DNA from: Prevotella sp. oral taxon 376
GTDB lineage: Bacteria; Bacteroidota; Bacteroidia; Bacteroidales; Bacteroidaceae
DNA length: 64,000 bases
Assembly: GCF_003043945.1 (NCBI RefSeq)
Contig: NZ_PYXG01000001.1
Coordinates: 186,001 to 250,000, forward strand
Direction of reading: 5' to 3'
Part shown: positions 50,522 through 58,722 of the stretch, piece after piece
Numbering within the stretch: the first letter of the stretch is position 1
Layout of the letters: each line of letters opens with the position of its first letter
Made by a program: the position numbers and the translations under genes
The notes under the pieces: generated by a model
Told to the model about the DNA's origin: nothing
Seen by the model: the letters and a program-made list of their open reading frames with translations, nothing else
Databases searched by the model: none

Positions 50522-51840
50522 TCCCCTTTTATATTCCCCTTCTTAAATATATTCTCTATCACCCCATACAGCGGCACATTCTCCATCCAGCCCTGATCCA
50601 CATATCCTTTCATTGAAATACGAAGGCCCTTCAAACGGGCCTCAGGATGGTTGTCGATATAAGTTTTCATGGAACGGGCACGGACATTCTCTTCGGCTTT
50701 CACCTCAATGGGAATTACTCGGTCATCTGCCTGGATAACAAAGTCTATCTCGGCAGGGGTTGTGTCGTTACTCCAGTAATAAGGCGTGAAGTCTTGGGCA
50801 ACGAGCAGTTGCAATACATATTGCTCTGTGAAAGAACCCTTGAACTCCTTAAACACATTATCACCAATGAGCATTTGCTTGGCAGGAGCATTAGCCATAC
50901 AGGCAAACAAACCGCAATCGACCAAGAAGAGTTTAAAAGCGCTCAGATCTTCATAAAACTTAACGGGCAACTGGATTTCTTTTACCCTGCTCACCTTGTG
51001 AATGATTCCTGCATCAATGAGCCATTGAATGGCAAGCTCATACTCCTTGGCACGCGCGCCCTGCTTGATGACACCATAGAAAAACTTCTTGTTTTCCTTT
51101 GCCAGTTGCGAGGGCAAACTATCCAACACCTGTCCAATGCGTACGCTCTCTGTCTTGGAACTATGCTTGGAAATATCATTGCGATAAGCTTCTAAGATAT
51201 TCTGCTGAAGTCTGCGCACTTCTGCAAAATCGTGATTCTGAATAAAGTGCGAAACCACTTCAGGCATACCGCCAACAAAATAATGATAGCGTAACTGCTC
51301 TATGAATTTTGGTGCAAATGCGTCTATCATCTTCCAATCGCCCTGATGATGGAGCTGTAACAAGGCATCTTCGCCATTTGCTTCTAAGAACTCTTCATAA
51401 TCCATCGGGTGAATAGAGAGCATATCCACCTTGCCTACAGGAAACGAATCTCCCTGATGAAGGGTGATACCTAACAAAGAACCTGCCGCCATCACATGGT
51501 ATTTAGGCGCATTCTCCTGAAAATATTTTAAGCTATGAAGGCCACGCGGCGCCTCCTGTATCTCATCAAAGATAATCAAAGTCTTTCCAGGTTCAGGCTT
51601 GACGCCCGAAATAGCCTGGACTGCAAACAATATCCGCTCTATGTTATAATCATCGACAAACAATTTCTTTGCCAATGGTTCAGCATCGCAGTTAATATAA
51701 GCCACTGACTCATAGCACGCCTTACCGAACTCTCTCATGAGCCATGTTTTGCCCACCTGCCGGGCACCAAGAAGTATGAGCGGTTTCCTATCCTTGCTCC
51801 CCTTCCATGTCTTAAGCTGCTTAAACGCTTTTCTCTTCAT
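50506..51840 (-). CDS. AAA ATPase with DUF4143 (PD-(D/E)XK-like) domain
   Basis: The 444-residue protein has an AAA domain with Walker A GARQVGKT (25-32), Walker B LIIFDEIQEAPRG (88-100) and sensor region VMAAGSLLGI. The C-terminal DUF4143 domain includes PAEIDFVIQADDRVIPIEVK (about 360-380), an E/D...E-V-K pattern like PD-(D/E)XK nucleases. Many genomes carry several; their role is uncertain. Here it overlaps the DUF262 gene by 16 nt and shares its AT-rich composition, so it may be part of the same cassette. The promoter region holds two 12-bp direct repeats. Confidence 0.88.
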   Translation of the reverse strand: MKRKAFKQLKTWKGSKDRKPLILLGARQVGKTWLMREFGKACYESVAYINCDAEPLAKKLFVDDYNIERILFAVQAISGVKPEPGKTLIIFDEIQEAPRGLHSLKYFQENAPKYHVMAAGSLLGITLHQGDSFPVGKVDMLSIHPMDYEEFLEANGEDALLQLHHQGDWKMIDAFAPKFIEQLRYHYFVGGMPEVVSHFIQNHDFAEVRRLQQNILEAYRNDISKHSSKTESVRIGQVLDSLPSQLAKENKKFFYGVIKQGARAKEYELAIQWLIDAGIIHKVSRVKEIQLPVKFYEDLSAFKLFLVDCGLFACMANAPAKQMLIGDNVFKEFKGSFTEQYVLQLLVAQDFTPYYWSNDTTPAEIDFVIQADDRVIPIEVKAEENVRARSMKTYIDNHPEARLKGLRISMKGYVDQGWMENVPLYGVIENIFKKGNIKGEWQTI

Positions 51841-51855
51841 AATCGATTATTTTCC

Positions 51856-51864
51856 GCAAATATA
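51856..51864 (-). promoter_or_regulatory. -7 box of the ATPase/DUF262 cassette
   Basis: TATATTTGC on the minus strand, 15 nt before the ATG at 51840, a short leader. Confidence 0.6.
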
Positions 51865-51906
51865 CACTTTTTCGATGATACAGACAAGGAAGCCATACAC
51901 TTTTTC
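51862..51906. repeat. Two 12-bp direct repeats overlapping the cassette promoter
   Basis: ATACACTTTTTC occurs at 51862-51873 and 51895-51906, 33 bp (about three helical turns) apart, each followed by a similar RATGA. One copy overlaps the -7 box and the other lies near the -33 to -45 region of the minus-strand promoter, the place expected for an operator. Confidence 0.6.
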
Positions 51907-52174
51907 AATGAATACGCCATGAATTAATTGCATTTTCTCATGATAATGTATTTTTATTGTAGCAATCTTTGTAGGAGCCTCATTTTAGTAGACAGGAATA
52001 ATTGTCTTTTTGTTGTTTATTTCTAAAAGTAAGCATCTCTATTGTCTTTTATGCTATTTCCTTATTATAAAAGTAGACATTTATGGTATTTTTACAGATT
52101 TTATTCGTAATATTGCAATTGTGCGATTAACCCTCCAAACAAGCAATAACATTCACAACTATCGATAAAACACT

Positions 52175-53662
52175 ATGGACTGGAAAAAACTACAGAACGG
52201 ATCGGACATTCGGGGCATTGCTCTCGAGGGTGTGGAAGGTGAAGGCGTGAACCTCACGGCGGAGGTGGCGAGAACCCTTGCAAGGGCTTTCGCCACATGG
52301 CTCACAGGAAGAAACGGAAAAAAGAAGCAGACAATAGCCGTGGGCTGCGACTCACGCCTTTCAAGTCCGGCTCTCGCGAAAGCGTTTGCCGAGGGAGCGG
52401 CTACCGCAGGCTGCAAGGTACTCGACTTCGGCATGGCGTCGACACCGGCCATGTTCGTGTCGACCATAGACGAGGGGCAGCCCGCAGATGGCGCAGTAAT
52501 GATAACGGCCAGCCACCTCCCGTGGAACCGCAACGGACTGAAGTTCTTCACGGCAGCCGGCGGACTCGACAAGGGCGACATTCAGAAGATGCTCGAACTG
52601 GCACCGCAATTTCATGAAACGACAGGAAAACAGGAAGGCGGCAGCATCGAACGGACTGACTTCATGCAGAAATATTGTGAATTCCTGGTAGATTATATCC
52701 GTCGGGGAACCGGCATCGGCCCCCAGCCGCTCAAGGGGATGAAGATCATCGTAGACGCCGGAAACGGGGCAGGCGGCTTCTTTGCCAACAAGGTGCTTGA
52801 GCCCCTGGGGGCGGACACGGCAGGGAGCCAGTTCCTCAATCCTGACGGCCGATTCCCCAACCACATACCCAACCCGGAAAACAAGGAAGCCATGGCCTCC
52901 GTCTGCAAGGCCGTCCAAAACAACAGAGCTGACCTCGGAATCATCTTCGACACCGATGTAGACCGCTCCGCCATCGTAGACCGCAGCGGCTCGCCCATCA
53001 ACCGCAACGCGCTCATTGCCCTCATCGCGGCCATCATCCTGCGCGAGCATCCGGGCAGTACCATCATTACCGACTCGGTAACCTCCGACGGACTGGCGGA
53101 ATTCATCAGCCGCCGTCAAGGCAGGCATCATCGTTTCCGCCGCGGATACAAGAATGTCATCAACGAGGCTATCCGCCTGAATAACAGTGGAGAAGAGTCG
53201 TGGCTCGCCATAGAGACCTCCGGGCACGCCGCCCTGCGCGAGAACCACTTCCTCGACGACGGTGCCTATCTCGTGGCGAAGCTCATCATCGAGGCGGCAC
53301 GGCTAAGGGTGGAGGACAAGGAACTGCAAGACCTCATCGCCGATCTGCGGCAGCCCCGCGAGAGCAAGGAGATAAGGTTCGGCATCGGCAATGCTGACTT
53401 CAAGGGCTACGGGCAGACCGTGCTTGACCACCTGAAGGGCTCCTGTACCACACAACCCGACTGGCAACTGGTTTCGCCGAACTATGAGGGAGTGCGCATC
53501 GCCTGCACCAGTCCCGACGAACGGGGATGGCTGTTGCTACGCCAGTCGCTGCACGACCCTGTGCTGCCGCTCAACATCGAGTCGGATGTCGACGGCGGCG
53601 TTGCCCGCATCGAGCATCGGGTGATGAAGCTCCTCGCCGAATTCAGGGATCTGAAGAGATAA
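52175..53662 (+). CDS. Phosphohexomutase (phosphoglucomutase/phosphomannomutase family)
   Basis: The 495-residue alpha-D-phosphohexomutase moves phosphate between C1 and C6 of hexose phosphates. The phosphoserine loop is MITASHLPWNRNGLKFF (about 110-126), the Mg-binding loop is DTDVDRS (about 261-267, family consensus DGDGDR) and the sugar-binding loop is AIETSGHAAL (about 348-357). The C-terminal domain is complete (SPDERGWLLLRQS phosphate site). The altered metal loop and 'TASHLP' point to the plant/algal-like PMM/PGM subgroup. Glucose versus mannose preference is not decided. Confidence 0.92.
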   Translation: MDWKKLQNGSDIRGIALEGVEGEGVNLTAEVARTLARAFATWLTGRNGKKKQTIAVGCDSRLSSPALAKAFAEGAATAGCKVLDFGMASTPAMFVSTIDEGQPADGAVMITASHLPWNRNGLKFFTAAGGLDKGDIQKMLELAPQFHETTGKQEGGSIERTDFMQKYCEFLVDYIRRGTGIGPQPLKGMKIIVDAGNGAGGFFANKVLEPLGADTAGSQFLNPDGRFPNHIPNPENKEAMASVCKAVQNNRADLGIIFDTDVDRSAIVDRSGSPINRNALIALIAAIILREHPGSTIITDSVTSDGLAEFISRRQGRHHRFRRGYKNVINEAIRLNNSGEESWLAIETSGHAALRENHFLDDGAYLVAKLIIEAARLRVEDKELQDLIADLRQPRESKEIRFGIGNADFKGYGQTVLDHLKGSCTTQPDWQLVSPNYEGVRIACTSPDERGWLLLRQSLHDPVLPLNIESDVDGGVARIEHRVMKLLAEFRDLKR

Positions 53663-53703
53663 AGGCAGGGCTGACGGCCGCCAGCCCTGATGGTCAGGTT
53701 ATG

Positions 53704-54180
53704 CTAAAGAGGGTTGCTGTTCGTGAATTCATACCGCAGTCGCTCGCTCTTCTTGATGGTTTCCAGGGTGAGGTCGTTGCCTTCCCTGGCTACAATCTCA
53801 AAGACATAGCTGTTGCCATTCGCAGGACTCATCTCGATTCGCCCGCCAAAGCGTGAGTTGTCGGGGATGAGCACGCAGTTTCCCTCTTCAACCACTTCGG
53901 GCTCTTTCCGTCCGTTCCGGTCGGTGAAAGTAAAGGTGTATTTGCCTTTCCGGAAGTCAAGCGACATCTCCCCCCAGTAGTAATTGGCTTTGTCGATGAC
54001 AGCTGTAGCCCCACCATACACCCTGATGTGCAGCAATTGCCAATTCGACCCATTGACGATTAGCTCCGCCGTGGTTTTTCCGCTGCCAGCCGGTTCTTCC
54101 TCATCAGTCTTGCTGCATGACATTACAGCCAGCGCGCTGGCGGCAAGGATTAGGAATGAAATTAACTTAGGCATTCTCAT
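53704..54180 (-). CDS. Lipocalin-like lipoprotein
   Basis: The 158-residue lipoprotein has signal MRMPKLISFLILAASALAVM with the acylated Cys22. The mature part looks like a small beta-barrel (AELIVNGSNWQLLHIRVYGG, YYWGEMSLDFRKGKYTFTFT, NSYVFEIVAREGNDLTLET), the lipocalin-like pattern common in Bacteroidetes. Function unknown. It lies 9 bp after a similar small lipoprotein gene, so both are in one transcript. Confidence 0.75.
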   Translation of the reverse strand: MRMPKLISFLILAASALAVMSCSKTDEEEPAGSGKTTAELIVNGSNWQLLHIRVYGGATAVIDKANYYWGEMSLDFRKGKYTFTFTDRNGRKEPEVVEEGNCVLIPDNSRFGGRIEMSPANGNSYVFEIVAREGNDLTLETIKKSERLRYEFTNSNPL

Positions 54181-54189
54181 CTGGTTATA

Positions 54190-54627
54190 CTATTTTATCT
54201 TTCTAAGGTTGATTACATTTACAGGATTTCCCTTTTCGTCGGTCTCCGTGGAAACAAGCCTGCATACGCTTTTGGTCAATTCCTCAACAAAATATGCATG
54301 ATGCTCGGTCTGTCCTTTTCCATTCTTATATTCAATATACAATTCTTTTTGTTTAATAGAGCTAGAACCATATAGCCAACGGAAAGGAACGGTGCTGTCG
54401 CCTGCGGAAACATCATGCACAAACATTGTTCCCGTAAATGTACCGTTTACATACTCCTTCGCCTGGAACTCATATTCCACGCTCCCTTCTGCTACGGCAC
54501 CTGCATCATACACCTTCTCCCACTTCCCATCCAGCATATGGATGTCGAACTCATCATCATCCTTACAACTTGTCAGGAAGCCTGCAAGGACGCACACAAT
54601 CAAGGTAAATAAGACTTTTGCTTTCAT
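54190..54627 (-). CDS. Small lipocalin-like lipoprotein
   Basis: The 145-residue lipoprotein has lipobox GFLTSC (Cys21) followed by acidic KDDDEFDIH, a pattern typical of surface export signals in Bacteroidetes (Lys/Asp/Glu after the Cys). The body reads LDGKWEKVYDAGAVAEGSVE with later beta strands, again lipocalin-like. It is upstream of and co-transcribed with the previous lipoprotein. No function can be assigned. Confidence 0.75.
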   Translation of the reverse strand: MKAKVLFTLIVCVLAGFLTSCKDDDEFDIHMLDGKWEKVYDAGAVAEGSVEYEFQAKEYVNGTFTGTMFVHDVSAGDSTVPFRWLYGSSSIKQKELYIEYKNGKGQTEHHAYFVEELTKSVCRLVSTETDEKGNPVNVINLRKIK

Positions 54628-54729
54628 ATTTCTTTTTTATTTAAATAATTTGATACATGCTTTAATTTCATGTTTCGAAACGGGAATCATAGATACAGCC
54701 TTCTTTCTCCTCCCTCAACTTAACCCCTT

Positions 54730-55359
54730 CTAAACCTCGGCTATCCCATCAAACAGTAATGGCGACAACCCTTCCAACGCTTTCCGAATCCGGTCTACAC
54801 CCTCTTTTGTATTTAAGTCGATATCGCTGAACGGCGCACGGTCTTTATGCAAAACAAGATAATAGATGCCACCGATCAACAGCGCGGAGATTGCCGGGAG
54901 ATCCAAGCCTTTCTCCTGAAAACGCTCCTCGCTATTCCGGACAAGAGGAAGCGTGGAAAATTCTCGCAACATCGCCGTGCGCCGGGTCGTGTCATTACCT
55001 GTACTGATTTCCCACCGCAATAGTTCCGTCATGATCGGATTCTGCAATAGAGAGCCCAATAATCCTTTGAGTATTGAAGAATAGCTCTCCTTATCCAGTT
55101 TCAAATTCTTCTCCCCATTTACGATTTCGTGAAGCCAATAATCGTAGTCGCGAACGAATTCATCATAAAATTCATCCAAATTGTTGTATCGGTTATAAAA
55201 AACGGATGGTTCTATCTTAGCTCTCGTCATGATGTTTGTAACAAACACATTCGAGAAACCATGCCGTTTAATTTCCTCAGCCGCGGCATTTTTGATGGCA
55301 AGCTCTACCTCCGCTTTGGTACGCCTAACGCGTATTTTGTTTGCATTTTCCCCTGGCAT
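54730..55359 (-). CDS. TetR/AcrR-family transcription regulator
   Basis: The 209-residue regulator has a TetR-type helix-turn-helix at about residues 12-58 (KAEVELAIKNAAAEEIKRHG, then NVFVTNIMTRAKIEPSVFYN with RYNNLDEFYDEFV). The C-terminal part is helical and would bind a ligand. It is flanked by lipoprotein genes and the lipid-type operon, and its targets are unknown. Composition is somewhat AT-rich. No efflux pump sits beside it. Confidence 0.88.
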   Translation of the reverse strand: MPGENANKIRVRRTKAEVELAIKNAAAEEIKRHGFSNVFVTNIMTRAKIEPSVFYNRYNNLDEFYDEFVRDYDYWLHEIVNGEKNLKLDKESYSSILKGLLGSLLQNPIMTELLRWEISTGNDTTRRTAMLREFSTLPLVRNSEERFQEKGLDLPAISALLIGGIYYLVLHKDRAPFSDIDLNTKEGVDRIRKALEGLSPLLFDGIAEV

Positions 55360-55526
55360 GCAATATACACAATCCTAATTGTTTATTTATTCACAAAGAT
55401 ATGGATAAATTCTTAAATACTTGAATAGAAAAGCTAATAATTAAAATATTTTAACCAATACATATCGTATAAACGAAAACACGACTTATCTATTGATCAT
55501 AGATTGTTTATAATCACCGGAATGGC

Positions 55527-56228
55527 TTAATCCATGACTTCCGAAAGGTGCAAGATGATCTTGTCGGGAATGCTTTCATCGTAAGACTCGTCCGTCCAAC
55601 CTTCCCCTTTCAACCAGAAAGCATGACATCCTAACTTCTTCGCAGGCAGGATGTCGTTGCGGAAACTGTCGCCAACCACTACAACCTCATCGGGCCTGAG
55701 CCCCAAAGCGTCCACTCCCAACTGGTAGATGCGGGGATCGGGCTTACGCATGCCCACCGACGCGGACTCTATCACCTCACGAAAAATACCGTCAAGATGA
55801 AACTCTGCAAGAACAGTGGAGAGATTCCCATAGAAATTACTCACCAGCACGAGAGGGTATTCGCATCTGATTTTCTCCAGTATAGCACGGTTTTCCCGGG
55901 TTGTAAACTTCACCTTATTATATAAGTCGTCGAAAATGGCAGCATATTTCTCCTCCGCCGTTTCTGTCGAAACTTGCCACACGCCGTTCTCGACAAGGTG
56001 CTGCATCTCGATACGAAGCTTCCAGTCGAGAGTCTGATGGAAGGTATGGTCGGACCGAATGGCAGCATTCGCACCCAAGGCACGCTCCCCATAGACATAC
56101 GCCTCGCGGAAATCCGCCTCACTGACGGCCACCCCTGCCCTTTCGAAAGCATGCCAAATCATCCGCCCCCAATGACATCCACCGGTATCGAGGGTACCGC
56201 CGTAGTCGAAAACAAATCCCTTGATCAT
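55527..56228 (-). CDS. HAD-superfamily phosphatase of the head-group operon
   Basis: The 233-residue protein begins MIKGFVFDYGGTLDTGG; the ATG at 56228 overlaps the stop of the preceding gene by 4 nt (ATGA), while the longer frame start at 56255 would overlap more. Motif I is FDYGGT, motif III lies in MRKPDPRIYQLG and motif IV is VVVVGDSFRNDILPAKKLG. The second Asp of the DxD motif is Gly, a variation known in the family. It probably removes a phosphate from the product of the upstream phosphatidyltransferase. Confidence 0.88.
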   Translation of the reverse strand: MIKGFVFDYGGTLDTGGCHWGRMIWHAFERAGVAVSEADFREAYVYGERALGANAAIRSDHTFHQTLDWKLRIEMQHLVENGVWQVSTETAEEKYAAIFDDLYNKVKFTTRENRAILEKIRCEYPLVLVSNFYGNLSTVLAEFHLDGIFREVIESASVGMRKPDPRIYQLGVDALGLRPDEVVVVGDSFRNDILPAKKLGCHAFWLKGEGWTDESYDESIPDKIILHLSEVMD

Positions 56229-57157
56229 TTCATTTCCTCCATCATTCTCGCACACAAAGTTTCATGCTTGCGGTGCATATACAGGTAAAGAACACCCAGC
56301 ACCACGATCTCAATCAGGAAATATGCCCAGGGCTGGTCAAGCAGACAGGCGGCGTAGAGACAAATGGCACGAAGGTTAAACGATAACAGATTGGTGTATT
56401 TCATCAACGGACGGCTGCCGTCCAGAAACCTCTCTCTCAGCTCCCGAGGCATCGCCTCCACCTCCCCATAGGTCGACTTAAATTCAGCATAGAAGCGTTG
56501 GAAAGCCGGCGTCCTTATTTCCTGGCCCTTACAATAATTCGCATAATTATAATAAAAGGCCCTGCCGAGCCACCTCCGCTTGGGAAGCGACTCATAGATA
56601 GCCCGCTGGCGGGCAGAACTGTCAAGCTCACTACCCGATTTTCCCAACAGGAAATACAGGTGAATCTGGCGATAATAGTCGCTCAGGGAGGCCTGACGGG
56701 AATGGCAGACAAGACCCGCAACGGCTGCAAGCAGCCAGATTCCTATGCCCCAGCGCACCTCGGTGCCCGGAACGGGCTGTCCCATCATCCTCAAGCAGAG
56801 GGCAAAATAGATGCAGAAAAACCACACATCACCTGAAAAACCGTCGAGAACCCTGCCCAGAAGTGTCTTCTTAGCCGTCAGCCGGGCCATCTGTCCGTCG
56901 GTGGAATCGCAGAAATTGGCCAGCATCAGAAACATAACCCCCAGCAGGTTATGCCGTAAATCCGTGAAATAGAACATATAGCCAGCAGCCATTCCCAGAA
57001 AGATTGACAAAATCGTAATGACATTGGGATGGATGCCAAGCCGGTTCCATAGGAGTGCAAAAACCAGTCCTATGGGTCGCGTGAAATAGACATCGAGCCA
57101 CTCTTCGGTATCTTTTGACTTCAGCGAAGCCCTTAATAATTCCTGAAATCTATTCAT
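56225..57157 (-). CDS. CDP-alcohol phosphatidyltransferase-family protein
   Basis: The 310-residue membrane enzyme has about six helices. Its signature, CDSTDGQMARL followed by GRVLDGFSGD (about 87-115), matches the metal-binding pattern D-x2-D-G-x2-A-R-x8-G-x3-D, except that the final Asp comes after four residues and not three. These enzymes join an alcohol or phospho-alcohol to the phosphatidyl or alcohol part of a CDP donor. A soluble N-terminal stretch (about 1-30) precedes the helices. ATGA overlaps connect it to the genes on both sides. Confidence 0.9.
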   Translation of the reverse strand: MNRFQELLRASLKSKDTEEWLDVYFTRPIGLVFALLWNRLGIHPNVITILSIFLGMAAGYMFYFTDLRHNLLGVMFLMLANFCDSTDGQMARLTAKKTLLGRVLDGFSGDVWFFCIYFALCLRMMGQPVPGTEVRWGIGIWLLAAVAGLVCHSRQASLSDYYRQIHLYFLLGKSGSELDSSARQRAIYESLPKRRWLGRAFYYNYANYCKGQEIRTPAFQRFYAEFKSTYGEVEAMPRELRERFLDGSRPLMKYTNLLSFNLRAICLYAACLLDQPWAYFLIEIVVLGVLYLYMHRKHETLCARMMEEMK

Positions 57158-57933
57158 TCTTCCACCAGTTTAGCTATCTCAACGGCAGCCTCATCCCGAC
57201 AAAGAACGAAACTGGGCCAATCGTTGAAGTCGATGATATAGTAGTGGCCTCGCTCATCTACGATGGCATCGCCGCCATAAACCTGAATTCCGACAAGGCG
57301 CGCCACCTTGTTGACATCCGACTGAAGCGCCTTCGTGTCAAAAAGATAATGATGAGGAATACCGTTCAGAGCCTCGTTGCCAAACTTCGAGGGCAGTCCG
57401 TCGTCGGAGTAATAGAACCGGAAAAACGCATCGCCCACCGCATAGAACTTCACCAAGTCGCCCCTGATATGGCTACTCACCACGCAATCATAGATTCCCC
57501 GGTCAGCAAATTGTCGTTTCCGAGCCTCCAAAATGCTGAGGTCAGCGCAGTAGACCACATCGTCCCTCTCCTGCGCCGCCGCGTCTCCGCGCTTCAGCCA
57601 ATAGCCGTCGTGTCCGCTGGGAGGGGGCATCGGTATCTTATTTTTCCGCATCAAGGTCTCAAGACTGCTGCGACGGCAACGCTCCACGGCATACCCGCTG
57701 TTGATAACCTTACAGCCTCCCGCCTCCGCTTCTTTCAGCAATTCGAGTGTTCGAGGCAGTCGGCCCATCGACAAGATGACATCATAATTCCCCAAATGCC
57801 CCAGCGAGGATTCGCTGGTAAGCTCGACATCACCCTCCAGCCGACGGACTACCGACTCCAGAACAGCTCTGTCCCTGTCTACATAACCAGGTGAGAAACG
57901 GGCTTCCCGAAAAACTGCAAGCACCTTCTTCAT
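57154..57933 (-). CDS. ATP-grasp-like protein of the head-group operon
   Basis: The 259-residue protein has the alpha/beta start of ATP-grasp enzymes (MKKVLAVFREARFSPGY, YDVILSMGRLPRTLELLKEA). A central nucleotide-binding part follows (CKVINSGYAVERCRRSSLET), then the metal-ligand end strand YYIIDFNDWPSF near residues 230-241. ATP-grasp enzymes activate a carboxylate as acyl phosphate and join it to an amine or other nucleophile. It overlaps both neighbours by 4 nt. The substrate is unknown; together with the other three genes it suggests an aminoacylated or amide-linked head group. Confidence 0.75.
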   Translation of the reverse strand: MKKVLAVFREARFSPGYVDRDRAVLESVVRRLEGDVELTSESSLGHLGNYDVILSMGRLPRTLELLKEAEAGGCKVINSGYAVERCRRSSLETLMRKNKIPMPPPSGHDGYWLKRGDAAAQERDDVVYCADLSILEARKRQFADRGIYDCVVSSHIRGDLVKFYAVGDAFFRFYYSDDGLPSKFGNEALNGIPHHYLFDTKALQSDVNKVARLVGIQVYGGDAIVDERGHYYIIDFNDWPSFVLCRDEAAVEIAKLVEE

Positions 57934-58649
57934 CGTAAAAATTCTTCAGCTTTCTTTATATCTGAGGCATGGTCGATGTCCAGAACCTTTGAGAAGGGAT
58001 ATGCCCTGAGCTTCATTCCGTGCCCTATCAATGCTCTCTGGAAGTTACGCATGCGGCTTTCTCCCCGACAGATGCAATCACGGAGCACGCGAAGGGTGGC
58101 TGGAGTAAGCCCGTAAATGCCGCCCGAGACATACCTATAGCCTGAAAGATTCTCGTCATGGAACCCCCATATATTCAGTTCTTTATCCAAGTCTACATAT
58201 AGGGGGCACTCGTCATCGATGTAGTCCGTTACACCCATGAGGCCGTCGAAGCCCTCCGAAACCGATATCCGGAACTTCTTGAGATATCCCTCGAATTCTT
58301 CTTCACGAAAGACCGTATCAACTGTCGTCAGTATGAATGGCTCCTCTTCCAGATATTCGCTGATTTCATAGAAACTATGCATGGAGCTCGGGGTCGACTT
58401 TACCACAAACTGTAAAGGAATGCGGCCCCCATTCAGCCCATCCCGCTGTATATTCTTGAGATGTTCCGACACCAAGGGAGTCCTGTCATTGCAGATCACG
58501 ACAATCTCCTCCGCGTCATGCCGCAGGAAAATCCGCAGAAGTCGGTCGATCAGAGACTCGCCACAGACTCTTACAAAAGGCTTGGGCTCCCGAATGCCTT
58601 CTTGCGACAATCGGGAGCCTTCACCAGCGGCTATCATTGCATATTTCAT
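57930..58649 (-). CDS. Sugar/polyol-phosphate nucleotidyltransferase
   Basis: The 239-residue protein opens MKYAMIAAGEGSRLSQEGI, the G-x-G-x-R nucleotide-binding loop of the MobA/GlmU-like nucleotidyltransferases. FILTTVDTVF (about 103-112) holds the Asp that binds metal in the active site. It should activate a sugar or polyol phosphate with CTP or another NTP. It is the first gene of the four-gene operon, behind a -7 box at 58674, and overlaps the ATP-grasp gene by 4 nt. Confidence 0.88.
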   Translation of the reverse strand: MKYAMIAAGEGSRLSQEGIREPKPFVRVCGESLIDRLLRIFLRHDAEEIVVICNDRTPLVSEHLKNIQRDGLNGGRIPLQFVVKSTPSSMHSFYEISEYLEEEPFILTTVDTVFREEEFEGYLKKFRISVSEGFDGLMGVTDYIDDECPLYVDLDKELNIWGFHDENLSGYRYVSGGIYGLTPATLRVLRDCICRGESRMRNFQRALIGHGMKLRAYPFSKVLDIDHASDIKKAEEFLR

Positions 58650-58673
58650 TTCTCCCTGCGAATTTAATTCCTC

Positions 58674-58682
58674 GCAAAGTTA
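58674..58682 (-). promoter_or_regulatory. -7 box of the four-gene head-group operon
   Basis: TAACTTTGC on the minus strand, 24 nt before the ATG at 58649. Confidence 0.6.
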
Positions 58683-58722
58683 AACAATTTATGCAAGAAA
58701 AGAGAAACTTATGGTTGCTTTT

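Larger units (their letters stand above)
51841..52174. other. AT-rich divergent control region with repeats
   Basis: The 334-bp gap has three elements: the minus-strand promoter of the ATPase cassette with two perfect 12-bp direct repeats; a series of about 40-bp degenerate tandem repeats (51983-52095) with motifs TAGTAGACA, AAGTAAGCAT and AAGTAGACAT and two copies of ATTGTCTTTT 40 bp apart; and a weak -7-like box (TAATATTGC, 52108-52116) for the phosphohexomutase. No gene is seen. Confidence 0.55.

Noticed and set aside
47018..51840. Cassette as a prophage or integrative element
   Set aside because: No integrase, transposase, terminal inverted repeats or tRNA attachment site was found at its ends; only composition suggests transfer.
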